DNA of 64,000 nucleotides from Burkholderia sp. BCC1644. Lineage in GTDB: Bacteria > Pseudomonadota > Gammaproteobacteria > Burkholderiales > Burkholderiaceae. The notes under the pieces were generated by a model. That model did no database searches. It was given only the letters and a program-made list of their open reading frames with translations, and was not told the DNA's origin. Of this stretch, positions 51,960 through 61,305 are shown piece after piece. Position numbers and translations under genes: made by a program. Location of the stretch: assembly GCF_902833225.1 (NCBI RefSeq), contig NZ_CADFEI010000005.1, positions 372,001 to 436,000 on the forward strand, written 5' to 3'. Within the stretch, counting starts at the first letter, position 1. Every line of letters starts with the position of its first letter.

Positions 51960-52499
51960 TCACGAACTCGCGATGTTGAACACCGAATTGGGGCCGAGCG
52001 GCATCGTGCGCACGGGCTCGGCCGGTGCGGCGACGGGCTCCGGCGTGCGGCGATCGCGCAGCACCGCAGGGGCGCCCTCGCGTGCACGCTGCTGATCGAC
52101 GAGATCCTGCAGCGACACGGAGTCGAGGTATTCGACCATCTTCTGGTTCAGGGTCGACCACAGCTCGTGCGTCATGCAATGGCCGTCGGGCTGCTTCGAG
52201 CCGTCGCACGTGCCTTTGCCGCCGCACTGCGTGGCGTCGAGCGGTTCATCGACCGCGATGATGATGTCGGCAACGGTGACGTCCTGCGCGCGACGCGCGA
52301 GGTTGTAGCCGCCGCCCGGGCCGCGCACGGATTCGACGATTTCATGCCTGCGCAGCTTGCCGAACAGCTGTTCGAGATACGAGAGCGAAATCCGCTGGCG
52401 CTGGCTGATGCCTGCAAGCGTCACCGGGCCCTGCTCCTGGCGCAGTGCCAAGTCAATCATCGCCGTGACGGCGAAACGGCCTTTGGTGGTGAGTCTCAT
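51960..52499 (-). CDS. iscR: Fe-S regulator IscR (Rrf2 family)
   Basis: 179 aa. Winged helix-turn-helix MRLTTKGRFAVTAMIDLAL, LAGISQRQRISLSYLEQLF. The cluster-binding cysteines are in CGGKGTCDGSKQPDGHC. Holo-IscR represses the isc operon through type 1 sites, two of which lie directly upstream. The 20-residue tail after the Rrf2 domain is long and Ala/Pro-rich. Confidence 0.95.
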   Translation of the reverse strand: MRLTTKGRFAVTAMIDLALRQEQGPVTLAGISQRQRISLSYLEQLFGKLRRHEIVESVRGPGGGYNLARRAQDVTVADIIIAVDEPLDATQCGGKGTCDGSKQPDGHCMTHELWSTLNQKMVEYLDSVSLQDLVDQQRAREGAPAVLRDRRTPEPVAAPAEPVRTMPLGPNSVFNIASS

Positions 52500-52516
52500 G
52501 GTGTCTAGGGGACTGC

Positions 52517-52568
52517 AATCTTGACGATTTTGGTCAAGTATAAATATTTGACGTTTTTAGTCAAGTAT
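52517..52568 (-). promoter_or_regulatory. isc operon promoter with two IscR type 1 sites
   Basis: On the minus strand TTGACT (52564-52559), a 16-bp spacer and TATACT (52542-52537) form the promoter. Two 25-bp near-palindromes (52544-52568 and 52517-52541) each have TTGAC and GTCAA half sites around an A/T core, matching type 1 IscR sites. One covers the -35 and the other the -10 and start region. Confidence 0.75.
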
Positions 52569-52613
52569 CCATGTCTTTGAAAGGGTATTCGCAGACCGCT
52601 GAATACCGTGCGA

Positions 52614-53096
52614 TTAGCGCGCCGTACGGGCCCGGAGCGTCTCCAGCAGGCCCGCGCACGCGCGTTCGACCTGATCGAGTACCTGTTCGAACCCCTGCGC
52701 GCCGCCGAAATACGGATCGGCCACTTCGGTTTCGGTCGAGCCCGGCGCGAATTCCATCAGCAGGCGCACCTTGTCGCGATGCTGCGGCGGGCAGCGCCGT
52801 TGCAATTCCGCGAGATTCGCCTCGTCCATCGCGAGCAGCAGGTCGAAGCGCTCGAAATCTCCCGCGCTCACCTGCCGCGCGCGCAGCGCCGACAGGTCGT
52901 AGCCGCGGCTGCGGGCGGCTGCCTGCGCCCGCGTATCGGGCGGCTCGCCAACATGCCAGTCGCCGGTGCCGGCCGAATCGATCGCGATCCGGTCGGCCAG
53001 CGCGGCCGCGTCGACCTGATGACGCATCACGCCTTCCGCGGTGGGCGAACGGCAGATGTTGCCGAGACAGACGAAACAGATCGCAACGCGGGTCAT
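52614..53096 (-). CDS. Low-molecular-weight protein tyrosine phosphatase
   Basis: 160 aa. The CX5R loop is VCLGNICRSPTAEG at residue about 10, and the general-acid DPYFGG motif is near 130. Could act on a tyrosine kinase of exopolysaccharide export, but no such kinase is nearby. Placed directly upstream of iscR's promoter as in many Burkholderia. Confidence 0.9.
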   Translation of the reverse strand: MTRVAICFVCLGNICRSPTAEGVMRHQVDAAALADRIAIDSAGTGDWHVGEPPDTRAQAAARSRGYDLSALRARQVSAGDFERFDLLLAMDEANLAELQRRCPPQHRDKVRLLMEFAPGSTETEVADPYFGGAQGFEQVLDQVERACAGLLETLRARTAR

Positions 53097-53197
53097 CGCA
53101 CTATCGGAACGTTGCGGCGGACCGCGTGGGAGAAGAGCACGCCATTATACAAAGACGGCCGAAATCGCGCCGCCGCGCAAAGCGACGGCGCCATGCA

Positions 53198-53425
53198 TTA
53201 CAGCGCCTTCGGCGCGGCGAGCACGACGTCGCCGGATGCTGCCGGCAGCGGCTTCGCCGCGTCGCCGACCAGCCCGAACGACACCGCGCGCGCCAGTTCG
53301 GCAGACGCCTGGTGCACCGCCAGCGGGCCACGCGACGGCGCATCGGCCATCGCATGCAGATAGGCTGCCGCTGCCAGCGGGACGACGATTGCCAGCGGCC
53401 AGTACATCGATATTGTCTTTCTCAT
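53198..53425 (-). CDS. Small secreted or membrane-anchored protein
   Basis: 75 aa, ATG 53425 with AAGGAGGTCC upstream, a strong ribosome binding site. It has an N-terminal hydrophobic segment (YWPLAIVVPLAAAAYLHAMA) and a short Ala-rich tail with no recognised domain. Strong Shine-Dalgarno and codon use support a real gene. Confidence 0.6.
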   Translation of the reverse strand: MRKTISMYWPLAIVVPLAAAAYLHAMADAPSRGPLAVHQASAELARAVSFGLVGDAAKPLPAASGDVVLAAPKAL

Positions 53426-53554
53426 GATGCGGACCTCCTTGACCTCGTACCCCGGAACCCAATTCCGGGGACTACAGACAGGATTCTATAGATCGCATCT
53501 ATCGAGATAAATATGCAAATAGCGAACGCACTGTTGCCGCCCGATGAACAGTCG

Positions 53555-54967
53555 TCAGCCGAGGTGGCTTTGGGACGCCGCGTACAGTTCGCGGAACGTG
53601 CGCCCGGTCGGTGTCGGCATGTCGCGCGTATCCATCCAGCCGGCCATCATCGGCAGGCGCCGCAGCGTGCCGCCGCTGCCGCCGAGCCGCTCGAGGACGC
53701 GCACCGCGAGCTTGGTCGTCAGCGCGTACAGCATCGGCCGCCGCGCGAAGAAGCCCCATGCGGCGAGCGCCGCCCGCTCGCGCCACGGCCGCAGGTGCCG
53801 CTCGACCTGCTTCTCGCGCAGCGTGCGCAGCAGGTGCGACAACGGAATGCCGGCCGGACACACGCTGTCGCATTCGCCGCATAGCGTCGCGGCCTGCGGC
53901 AGGTCGAGCGTGCGGTCGAGCCCGACGTAGCTCGGCGTCAGCACCGATCCCATCGGCCCCGGATAGACCCAGCCGTACGCGTGGCCGCCAACCTTCTGAT
54001 ACACCGGGCAGTGGTTCATGCACGCGCCGCAGCGGATGCAGCGCAGCATCTCCTGGAATTCGCCGCCGATCAGGCCCGTGCGGCCGCCGTCGACCAGCAC
54101 GACGTAGTTGTGCTCCGGGCCGTCCTCGTCGCCCGGCCCGCGCGGCCCCGTCAGCAGCGAGAAATAGTTCGACGTCTTCTGTCCGGTCGCCGAACGCGGC
54201 AGCAGGCGCATCGCGGTCACGAGGTCCTCGAGCGTCGGCAGCACCTTCTCGATGCCCGTCACCGCCACGTGCACGCGCGGCATCACCGTGCACATGCCCT
54301 CGTTCCCCTCGTTCGTCACGATCGCGACCGAGCCCGTCTCGGCGATCACGAAGTTGCCGCCCGTGACGCCCATGTCGGCCGACATGAAATGCGGGCGCAG
54401 CACCTCGCGCGCCTCGCGCGTCATGTCCGGAATCTCGGTGAGCCGCTCGCGGTGGTGTGTGCGCGCGAACAGGTCGGCGATCTCGTCCTTGTCCTTGTGC
54501 ACGACGGGCGCAATGATGTGGCTCGGCGGCTCGTTGTCGTTGATCTGCAGGATGTATTCGCCGAGGTCCGTCTCGATCGACTGCACGCCCATCTCCGCGA
54601 GCACCGCGTTCAGGCGCATCTCCTCGGACACCATCGACTTGGTCTTGATGACCTTCTTCACGTCGTGCCGGCGCGCGATGTCGGCGACGAGCCGCGCGGC
54701 ATCCGCGGTCGTTTCGGCGAACAGCACCGTCGTGCCGCGCCGCGTCGCCTCGCGCTCGAACGCTTCGAGCCACACGTCGAGGTTCTCCAGCGCGCGGTTG
54801 CGGCGCGCCTTGAGCGCGGCGCGCGTGGCCGGGAAGTCGATCGCGGTCATCGCGTCGGCGCGCGCGGACACGAACTTCGTCGACAGCTTCTTCAGGTTCT
54901 GCTGCAGGCGCTGGTCGGCCAGCTTCTGGCCGGCGCGCGCCTTGAAATGCATCGATTGGACTTGCAT
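53555..54967 (-). CDS. lutB: LutB-type L-lactate oxidation iron-sulfur protein
   Basis: 470 aa. The N-terminal LUD domain (VIKTKSMVSEEMRLNAVL, GGNFVIAETGSVAIVTNEGN) is followed by two 4Fe-4S binding motifs, CIRCGACMNHCPVY and CGECDSVCPAGIP. With LutA it forms part of a lactate dehydrogenase complex. It follows lutA by 34 bp. The third usual partner, lutC, is not next to it. Confidence 0.9.
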   Translation of the reverse strand: MQVQSMHFKARAGQKLADQRLQQNLKKLSTKFVSARADAMTAIDFPATRAALKARRNRALENLDVWLEAFEREATRRGTTVLFAETTADAARLVADIARRHDVKKVIKTKSMVSEEMRLNAVLAEMGVQSIETDLGEYILQINDNEPPSHIIAPVVHKDKDEIADLFARTHHRERLTEIPDMTREAREVLRPHFMSADMGVTGGNFVIAETGSVAIVTNEGNEGMCTVMPRVHVAVTGIEKVLPTLEDLVTAMRLLPRSATGQKTSNYFSLLTGPRGPGDEDGPEHNYVVLVDGGRTGLIGGEFQEMLRCIRCGACMNHCPVYQKVGGHAYGWVYPGPMGSVLTPSYVGLDRTLDLPQAATLCGECDSVCPAGIPLSHLLRTLREKQVERHLRPWRERAALAAWGFFARRPMLYALTTKLAVRVLERLGGSGGTLRRLPMMAGWMDTRDMPTPTGRTFRELYAASQSHLG

Positions 54968-55001
54968 CGCGGTATCGGGAAAAAGTGAGCGGAACCGGGC
55001 G

Positions 55002-55724
55002 TCAGACGTCGCCCGCCAGCACCTGCGCGACGTGCAGCACGCGCGTGTCGCGGTCGCCGGTGCGGCGCAACCGCCCTTCGATGTTCAGCATGCAACCGAG
55101 ATCGCCGAGCACGACGGCGTCCGTGCCCGATGCGCGCACGTTCGCGCACTTCTCGTCCGCGATGGCCGCCGAGATGTCGCCGTACTTGATCGCGAACGTG
55201 CCGCCGAAGCCGCAGCAGTGCTCGCAGTCCTTCATTTCGGTGACCGCGACGCCGCGCTGCGCGAGCAGCGCGCGCGGCTGCGCCTTCACGCCGAGTTCGC
55301 GCAGACCCGAGCACGAATCGTGATAGGTGACGGGCCCGGTGAATTCGCCCGGCGCGAGCGACACCTTCGCGACGTTCGCGAGGAAATCGGTCAGTTCGTA
55401 GACTTTCTGCTGGAACCGCGTGTAGCGCCCCATCAGTTCGGGGTCGTCGCGGAACAGGTCGCCGTAGTGCGCGCGGATCATCCCGCCACACGAACCCGAC
55501 GGCGCGACGACGTAATCGAACTGCTCGAACTCGCGCAGCGTCTTTTCGGCGAGATCGCGCGCCAGCGCGCGGTCGCCCGAGTTGTAGGCCGGCTGGCCGC
55601 AGCAGGTTTGCGCGGGCGGCACGATCACCTCGTAGCCGGCGTCGCGAATCAGCTTGAGCGCCGAGAAACCGATTTCGGGGCGCATCAGATCGACCAGGCA
55701 GGTCACGAACAAACCGACTCGCAT
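55002..55724 (-). CDS. lutA: LutA-type CCG domain protein
   Basis: 240 aa. Two CCG-type cysteine domains: PPAQTCCGQPAYNSGD and EHCCGFGGTFAIKYGD, with SGSCGGMIRAHYGDLF. Family members bind Fe-S clusters in lactate or glycolate oxidation. Upstream of lutB and divergent from an IclR regulator across 183 bp. Confidence 0.9.
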   Translation of the reverse strand: MRVGLFVTCLVDLMRPEIGFSALKLIRDAGYEVIVPPAQTCCGQPAYNSGDRALARDLAEKTLREFEQFDYVVAPSGSCGGMIRAHYGDLFRDDPELMGRYTRFQQKVYELTDFLANVAKVSLAPGEFTGPVTYHDSCSGLRELGVKAQPRALLAQRGVAVTEMKDCEHCCGFGGTFAIKYGDISAAIADEKCANVRASGTDAVVLGDLGCMLNIEGRLRRTGDRDTRVLHVAQVLAGDV

Positions 55725-55815
55725 ACGTGCTCCTTCGAGAAAACGGCTCTCATTATCCGCCGTTTGGCCGGCAAGACCAACGCCGGCTCGCAGGCAAGCC
55801 CGCCGCGCGCGAAAC

Positions 55816-55829
55816 GAGGACTTCCTCGA
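55816..55829. promoter_or_regulatory. Inverted repeat between lutA and the IclR gene
   Basis: CGAGGACTTCCTCG is a perfect 6-bp-arm palindrome, followed at once by GAACGGCGTTC. It lies midway between the divergent lutA and iclR-type starts, a plausible operator for that regulator. Function not shown. Confidence 0.35.
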
Positions 55830-55907
55830 ACGGCGTTCGCTTTTTTCACAATACGAGATACAATCGTTGCAACACCGCTTGACGCGTCAACCGATTTCTC
55901 CCCCGAC

Positions 55908-56717
55908 ATGAGCCAACCCATCCCGGATTCAAAAACGTCGATCCAGGTGATCGAACGCATGATGCGGCTGCTGGACGCGCTCGCCGCGCACAGTGATCCT
56001 GTCAGCCTGAAGGAACTGGCGCAGCGCACGGAGCTGCACCCGTCGACCGCGCACCGCATCCTCAACGACATGGTGACCTGCCGCCTCGTCGATCGCTCCG
56101 ATCCCGGCACCTACCGCCTCGGCATGCGGCTGCTGGAGCTCGGCAACCTCGTGAAGGCGCGCCTGTCGGTGCGCGACGCGGCGCTGATGCCGATGCGCGA
56201 GCTGCACCGCCTCACCGGGCAGACCGTCAACCTGTCGGTGCGCCAGGGCGACGAGATCGTCTACATCGAGCGCGCGTATTCCGAGCGATCGGGGATGCAG
56301 GTCGTCCGCGCGATCGGCGGCCGTGCGCCGCTGCACCTCACGTCGGTCGGCAAGCTGTTCCTCGCGGCCGACGAAACGTCGCGGGTGCGCGCCTACGCGA
56401 CGCGCACGGGCTTGTCGGGCCATACGCAGAACAGCATCACCGACATCGCGAAGCTCGAGCGCGAACTGACGATCGTCCGCCAGCAATCGTGCGCGCGCGA
56501 CAACGAGGAACTGGAGCTCGGCGTGCGCTGTATCGCGGCCGGCATCTACGACGATTCGGGCAAGCTCGTCGCGGGCCTGTCGCTGTCGGCGCCGGCCGAC
56601 CGCCTGCAGGACGCGTGGCTCGGCCAGTTGAGCCGCACGGCGCTCACCATCTCGGAATCGCTCGGCTACCGGCCGGCGCCCTCGAAGGACATCGACGGGC
56701 TGCAGCGGCAGGCGTAA
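55908..56717 (+). CDS. IclR family transcriptional regulator
   Basis: 269 aa from ATG 55908. Winged HTH: VIERMMRLLDALAAHSDPVSL, ELAQRTELHPSTAHRILNDM. The effector domain has LTGQTVNLSVRQGDEIVYIE, RAIGGRAPLHLTSVGKLFLA and GVRCIAAGIYDDSGKLVAGLSLS. Divergent to lutAB, so it may control lactate use, but the ligand is unknown. Confidence 0.87.
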   Translation: MSQPIPDSKTSIQVIERMMRLLDALAAHSDPVSLKELAQRTELHPSTAHRILNDMVTCRLVDRSDPGTYRLGMRLLELGNLVKARLSVRDAALMPMRELHRLTGQTVNLSVRQGDEIVYIERAYSERSGMQVVRAIGGRAPLHLTSVGKLFLAADETSRVRAYATRTGLSGHTQNSITDIAKLERELTIVRQQSCARDNEELELGVRCIAAGIYDDSGKLVAGLSLSAPADRLQDAWLGQLSRTALTISESLGYRPAPSKDIDGLQRQA

Positions 56718-56753
56718 GCCGCCCTCGCCGGCCTCGGTGCCGGTTCCGCCGGA

Positions 56754-56784
56754 CAAAAAAAAGCCCCGCGATTGCGGGGCTTTC
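56754..56784. terminator. Bidirectional terminator
   Basis: AAAGCCCCGC and GCGGGGCTTT with a 4-base loop and A/T flanks separate the convergent IclR and PBP7-type genes. Confidence 0.88.
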
Positions 56785-56805
56785 TTGTTGGAGCCTGCGG
56801 TGCGA

Positions 56806-57975
56806 TCAGGTCCCGCCGTTCGGCGTATTGGCTGCCGTCAGGCGCTCGCTGCCACCGGCGTCGAGCCAGTTGCGCAGGCGCGATGCGTCGGCGAAGCGCG
56901 AGTACTTGCCGAACGAGTCGAGCAGCACCATCACCATCGGCCGGCCATGGATCGTCGCCTGCATCACGAGGCATTCGCCTGCTTCGTTGATGAAGCCCGT
57001 CTTCTGCAGGCCGATGTCCCACGAGCCGTTGCCGCGGATCAGCGCGTTCGTGCTGTTGTACGCGAGATTGCGCTTGCCCGTGTACACCTCGTAGCTGCGA
57101 TCGGTCGAGAACTGGCGGATCATCGGGTACTGATACGCGGCATTGACCATCTTCACGAGGTCACGCGCACTCGACACGTTCGAGCTCGACAGGCCGGTCG
57201 AATTCTCGAAGTGCGTATCGGCCATGCCGAGCGTCTTCGCCTTCGCGTTCATCGCGGCGATGAATGCCGGACGGCCGCCCGGGTAGTAACGCGACAGCGC
57301 GGCAGCCGCGCGGTTTTCCGACGCCATCAGCGCGATGTGCAGCATGTCCTCGCGCGACAGCACCGAGCCGACCGACAGGCGCGAGCCCGTGCCCTTCTCG
57401 TAGTCGCGGTCTTCGTCGGTGACTTCGATCTGATCGGTCATCGGCGCCTTCGCGTCGAGCACGACCATCGCCGTCATCAGCTTCGAGATCGACGCGATCG
57501 GCACGACGGCGTGCGAATTCTTGTCGAACAGCGGCTCGCCGGAATTCTGGTCGACGACGTACGCGACGCTCGAGCGCAGCGCGAGCGCGTCGGGCGTGTC
57601 GTGCAGGCCGAACGCCTGGCCGACCGTCGGCCGGCGCGGCTGGAACGCGACCTTGCGGACCGCGCCGCGATGGCCGCCATGCAGGTTGTTCGCCGCGAGC
57701 GTCACGCGCTTTCGCGACGCCTTCGCGCGCGGCGCATCGGCCGCAGCGACCTTGGCGGATTTGTCGGACGTCGCCTTTGCCGACTTCTTCTTCGCTGACG
57801 AAGCAGGAGCGACGGCCTTTTTCTTGGCGGCTTGTTGGGTCTTCGCGGTAGCGGCAAAGGCGTCAGCAGGCGCGACGGACGCGGTGGTCGCCAGCAAGGC
57901 GACTGCGACCGACACAGCCGTGCCGAGCGTCATGCTCTGCAACAATCTGCGCGGTGAAAACGATTCGGCTTTCAT
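56806..57975 (-). CDS. pbpG: D-alanyl-D-alanine endopeptidase (PBP7 type)
   Basis: 389 aa from MKAESFSPRRLL (57975). Signal peptide followed by a 70-residue Lys/Ala-rich linker, then the SxxK serine in VPIASISKLMTAM, SxN in MASENRAAA, and KTG in GLQKTGFINEAG. It cleaves peptidoglycan cross-links in the periplasm. The Lys-rich linker is longer than in E. coli PBP7. Confidence 0.88.
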   Translation of the reverse strand: MKAESFSPRRLLQSMTLGTAVSVAVALLATTASVAPADAFAATAKTQQAAKKKAVAPASSAKKKSAKATSDKSAKVAAADAPRAKASRKRVTLAANNLHGGHRGAVRKVAFQPRRPTVGQAFGLHDTPDALALRSSVAYVVDQNSGEPLFDKNSHAVVPIASISKLMTAMVVLDAKAPMTDQIEVTDEDRDYEKGTGSRLSVGSVLSREDMLHIALMASENRAAAALSRYYPGGRPAFIAAMNAKAKTLGMADTHFENSTGLSSSNVSSARDLVKMVNAAYQYPMIRQFSTDRSYEVYTGKRNLAYNSTNALIRGNGSWDIGLQKTGFINEAGECLVMQATIHGRPMVMVLLDSFGKYSRFADASRLRNWLDAGGSERLTAANTPNGGT

Positions 57976-58038
57976 TGGGGTCTGGACAAAGCGGGCGGGA
58001 GGTTTCCGCAAGTGTAGTTAAAGCTGAAAAAAAGAGCA

Positions 58039-58067
58039 ATATTAGGCACTTACCGATCGTCGTTAAA
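58039..58067 (-). promoter_or_regulatory. Candidate pbpG promoter
   Basis: On the minus strand TTTAAC (58067-58062), a 17-bp spacer and TAATAT (58044-58039) lie about 64 bp before the pbpG ATG. Confidence 0.45.
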
Positions 58068-58478
58068 CCGGAATGTAAGGGTCGGTCAACCTCAGACCAA
58101 TTGACCCTCCCGCTCCCATCGAAAAAACTCATGGGTGCACTGCCCGACAGCGCCCGTCTCCCGATTACCACACGGTTAATTGAGATAACGTCACTTTGGA
58201 GGCGATTTAAAGCGGGGAAACTACGTATCCGGTGCTCGGCGTGCCAAGGGCGCCGGTCTCGACCGTGGCGGCGGCACGTCGCCACGGCACGCGCATCGAA
58301 ACAGCGCGTTTTTCGACAGGAACAGAAGGATAACGTTCCATGGGCCTGTCAGGTTTACCTGTGCATGATCATGGTGCGCCACGCTTGCCCCGCGGTCGTG
58401 CGCACCATCTGGGATCGCGCATGAAACCGATTCCGGACGGCCACGATAACTCGTTGTTTTATCGATAATTTGTCGCGA

Positions 58479-58552
58479 TTGTGCAACGCACAAAAAATAC
58501 TTGACATCCGTTTTCTCTGCCCTAAAATACGCCTCATTGCTGCGTTGCACAA
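58479..58552 (+). promoter_or_regulatory. Phasin promoter flanked by inverted operator-like repeats
   Basis: TTGACA at 58501-58506, a 16-bp spacer and TAAAAT at 58523-58528 form a strong promoter. TTGTGCAACGC (58479-58489) and its reverse complement GCGTTGCACAA (58542-58552) flank it; the left copy is inside the palindrome TTGTGCAACGCACAA. TGC-rich sites at phasin promoters are known targets of PhaR-type repressors, so these may be its operators. Confidence 0.6.
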
Positions 58553-58628
58553 AGCACGCGCATCCGAGGTTCCCCGTCGTAGTGCCCCTTACCCTGCGAT
58601 CGACGCGATCGCTTTTCAGGAGCTGGAC

Positions 58629-59195
58629 ATGTCCTTGCTGACCCCCGAGCAAATCGCCGCTGCACAGAAAGCCAACCTCGAAAGCCTGTTCGGTCTGACG
58701 ACCAAGGCATTCGAAGGCGTCGAAAAGCTGATCGAACTCAACCTGCAAGTCGTGAAGTCGACGCTGGCCGAAGGCCAGGAAAACGCACAGCGCCTGCTGT
58801 CGGTGAAGGACGCTCAGGAACTGATCGCACTGCAAGCCAGCCTGTCGCAGCCGGTCGCTGAAAAGGTGCTGTCGTACGGCCGTCACCTGTACGAAATCGC
58901 ATCGTCGACGCAAGCCGAGTTCGCGAAGGTTGCCGAAGCGCAATTCGAAGAGCAGAACAAGAAGGTCCAGGCACTCGTCGACAACGTCGCGAAGAACGCC
59001 CCGGCCGGTTCGGAAACGGCTGTCGCCGCGCTGAAGTCGGCACTGAACGCTGCGAACACGACGTACGAAACGGTTCAGAAGGCCACGAAGCAAGCCGTCG
59101 AAATCGCTGAAACGAACTTCAACGCCGCTGCTGCCGTCGCAACGAAGGCTGCAACCGCCGCTGCTGCACGTCGTTCGAGCAAGCCGGCCGCGTAA
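58629..59195 (+). CDS. phaP: Phasin family protein (PhaP)
   Basis: 188 aa. ATG 58629 follows CAGGAG. All-helical, begins [23 protein letters not shown] and carries [38 protein letters not shown] and an Ala-rich tail, as in Ralstonia/Burkholderia phasins coating polyhydroxyalkanoate granules. A strong promoter and terminator suggest high expression. Confidence 0.92.
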   Translation: MSLLTPEQIAAAQKANLESLFGLTTKAFEGVEKLIELNLQVVKSTLAEGQENAQRLLSVKDAQELIALQASLSQPVAEKVLSYGRHLYEIASSTQAEFAKVAEAQFEEQNKKVQALVDNVAKNAPAGSETAVAALKSALNAANTTYETVQKATKQAVEIAETNFNAAAAVATKAATAAAARRSSKPAA

Positions 59196-59215
59196 GCGTC
59201 CCCCGCTCCTGAAAG

Positions 59216-59238
59216 AGCCGCGCCCAGCGCGGCTTTTT
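59216..59238 (+). terminator. Terminator after phaP
   Basis: AGCCGCGC and GCGCGGCT with a 3-base loop and TTTT lie 21 bases after the phasin stop. Confidence 0.85.
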
Positions 59239-59327
59239 CGTTTCTGGCGCCGGAACGTGCGCGCACGGCCCGCCACTCGCCTCGTTCGATCAAGCGTTCT
59301 GATCGCAGCATCGGCCGCAGACAAAAG

Positions 59328-59368
59328 AAAACGCCGCCGCCCGGATTACCCGGGCGGCGGCGTTTTTT
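59328..59368 (-). terminator. Terminator of the pyruvate dehydrogenase operon
   Basis: CGCCGCCGCCCGG and its complement (13-bp arms, loop of about five bases) with A/T runs on both sides lie 35 bp after the lpdA stop. It could also stop read-through from phaP. Confidence 0.88.
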
Positions 59369-59402
59369 CGTGGCCGGCGCATGGCCGGCCGTGCCGGTCG
59401 CG

Positions 59403-61163
59403 TTACTTCTTGCGTTGCGGCGGCAGGTCCGTACAAACGCCTTCGTACAGTTCGGCGGCCATGCCGACCGATTCGCCGAGCGTCGGGTGCGGATGGATCG
59501 TCTTGCCGATGTCTTCCGCGTCCGCGCCCATCTCGACGGCAAGGCACACTTCGCTGATCAGGTCGCCTGCGTTCAGGCCGACGATCGCGCCACCGATCAC
59601 GCGATGGGTTTCCTCGTCGAAAATCAGCTTCGTGAAGCCTTCGTCACGTCCGTTCGCGATCGCGCGGCCCGAAGCGGCCCACGGGAACACGGCCTTGCCG
59701 TACTTGATGCCTTCGGCCTTGCACTGGTCTTCCGTCTTGCCGGCCCACGCCACTTCAGGATCGGTGTACGCCACCGACGGGATCTGCAGCGCGTCGAAGT
59801 ACGCCTTCTCGCCGTGCGCGGCTTCCGCTGCGACGTGGCCTTCATGCACGGCCTTGTGCGCGAGCATCGGCTGGCCGACGACGTCGCCGATCGCGAAGAT
59901 GTGCGGGACGTTCGTGCGCATCTGCTTGTCGACGTCGATGAAGCCGCGATCCGTGACCGCGACGCCGGCCTTGTCGGCACCGATCTTCTTGCCGTTCGGG
60001 CTGCGGCCCACCGCGACGAGCACGAGGTCGTAGCGCTGCGCTTCCGCCGGCGCCTTCTCGCCCTCGAACTTCACGTAGATGCCGTCTTCCTTCGCTTCCG
60101 CGCCGACCGTCTTGGTCTTCAGCATCACGTTGCCGAAGCGCTTCGCGTTGTACTTTTCCCAGACCTTCACGAGATCGCGGTCCGCGCCCATCATCAGGCC
60201 GTCCATCATTTCGACGACGTCGATCTCGGCGCCGAGCGTCGAGTACACCGTCGCCATTTCGAGGCCGATGATGCCGCCGCCGATCACGAGCATGCGCTTC
60301 GGCAGCTGGCGCAGTTCGAGTGCGCCCGTCGAATCGACGACGCGCGGGTCTTCCGGCATGAACGGCAGCTTCACGGCTTGCGAGCCCGCAGCGATGATCG
60401 CCTGCTTGAACTTGACGACCTTCCTGCCGTTTTCGCCCTGCACTTCCATGTGGAACGGATCGACGAATGCGCCGACGCCGGTGACCACTTCGACCTTGCG
60501 TGCCTTCGCCATGCCGGCGAGGCCCGTCGTCAGCTTCTTGACGACGCCGCCCTTGAAGTCGCGCAGCTTGTCGAGATCGACCTGCGGCTTGCCGAACGTG
60601 ATGCCGTGCGACGCGAGCGCCGCGGCCTCCTCGACGACGAGCGACGTATGCAGCAGCGCTTTCGACGGAATGCAACCGACGTTCAGACACACGCCGCCGA
60701 GCGTCGAGTAGCGTTCGACCAGCACGGTCTTCATGCCGAGGTCGGCTGCGCGGAACGCGGCCGAGTAACCGCCGGGGCCGGCGCCGAGCACGAGCATGTC
60801 GCACTCGATGTCGGCGGCGCCTGCGTAGCTGCCGGCTTGCGGCGCGGGCGCCGGAGCGGCGGCCGGTGCCGGCGCGGCGGCGGGCTTCGCTGCTTCGGGT
60901 GCTTTCGCGGGAGCGGCGGCACCGGCTGCTGCTTCGACGATGGCGATGACGGTGCCTTGCGAGACTTTCTCGCCGGCTTTGACCTTGATTTCCTTGACGG
61001 TGCCGGCGACGTCGCTGGGCACTTCCATGGAGGCTTTATCGGATTCGAGCGTGATGAGCGTTTGCTCTTTTTCGATCACGTCGCCGGGTTTCACATTGAC
61101 TTCGATGACATCGACACCGCTGAAATCGCCGATATCCGGAACCTTGACTTCGATGAGACTCAT
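59403..61163 (-). CDS. lpdA: Dihydrolipoyl dehydrogenase with N-terminal lipoyl domain
   Basis: 586 aa; E3 of pyruvate dehydrogenase. A lipoyl domain (residues 1-80, lipoyl-Lys in [12 protein letters not shown]) is joined by an Ala/Pro linker to the flavoprotein: [19 protein letters not shown] (FAD), the redox disulfide [34 protein letters not shown] (NAD) and the active-site His-Glu in HPHPTLGES. The lipoyl-bearing E3 is usual in Burkholderia and Neisseria. Start at 61163. Confidence 0.96.
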   Translation of the reverse strand: MSLIEVKVPDIGDFSGVDVIEVNVKPGDVIEKEQTLITLESDKASMEVPSDVAGTVKEIKVKAGEKVSQGTVIAIVEAAAGAAAPAKAPEAAKPAAAPAPAAAPAPAPQAGSYAGAADIECDMLVLGAGPGGYSAAFRAADLGMKTVLVERYSTLGGVCLNVGCIPSKALLHTSLVVEEAAALASHGITFGKPQVDLDKLRDFKGGVVKKLTTGLAGMAKARKVEVVTGVGAFVDPFHMEVQGENGRKVVKFKQAIIAAGSQAVKLPFMPEDPRVVDSTGALELRQLPKRMLVIGGGIIGLEMATVYSTLGAEIDVVEMMDGLMMGADRDLVKVWEKYNAKRFGNVMLKTKTVGAEAKEDGIYVKFEGEKAPAEAQRYDLVLVAVGRSPNGKKIGADKAGVAVTDRGFIDVDKQMRTNVPHIFAIGDVVGQPMLAHKAVHEGHVAAEAAHGEKAYFDALQIPSVAYTDPEVAWAGKTEDQCKAEGIKYGKAVFPWAASGRAIANGRDEGFTKLIFDEETHRVIGGAIVGLNAGDLISEVCLAVEMGADAEDIGKTIHPHPTLGESVGMAAELYEGVCTDLPPQRKK

Positions 61164-61305
61164 TACTGTCCCCTTCTTGATTAGCTGCAGACAGAGGGGG
61201 GAGAAACCCGCGGAAGAACCCATTACCACGACTACGGCCTGACAAGAGCACGCGACGTTGGGCAGAACCACCTTTGCCGTCCGCCCAAGGACGCGCCTTT
61301 CTTTT

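Larger units (their letters stand above)
57976..58628. other. Long intergenic region between pbpG and phasin gene
   Basis: 653 bp with divergent promoters at both ends and no convincing gene. An open frame on the plus strand overlaps pbpG's start and lacks coding character. A GC-rich inverted repeat (GACCGTGGCGGCGG ... CGTCGCCACGGC) lies near 58260-58290. A leftover regulatory RNA cannot be excluded. Confidence 0.4.

Noticed and set aside
53499..54773. 424-codon ORF in another frame of lutB, considered as a missing lutC
   Set aside because: It is the same strand in a shifted frame, Arg/Gly-rich, without LUD motifs; lutC is simply not here.
57954..58424. 156-codon plus-strand ORF in the pbpG-phaP gap
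   Set aside because: Starts inside pbpG antisense, no ribosome binding site, mixed low-complexity content; the gap is better explained by two promoters.
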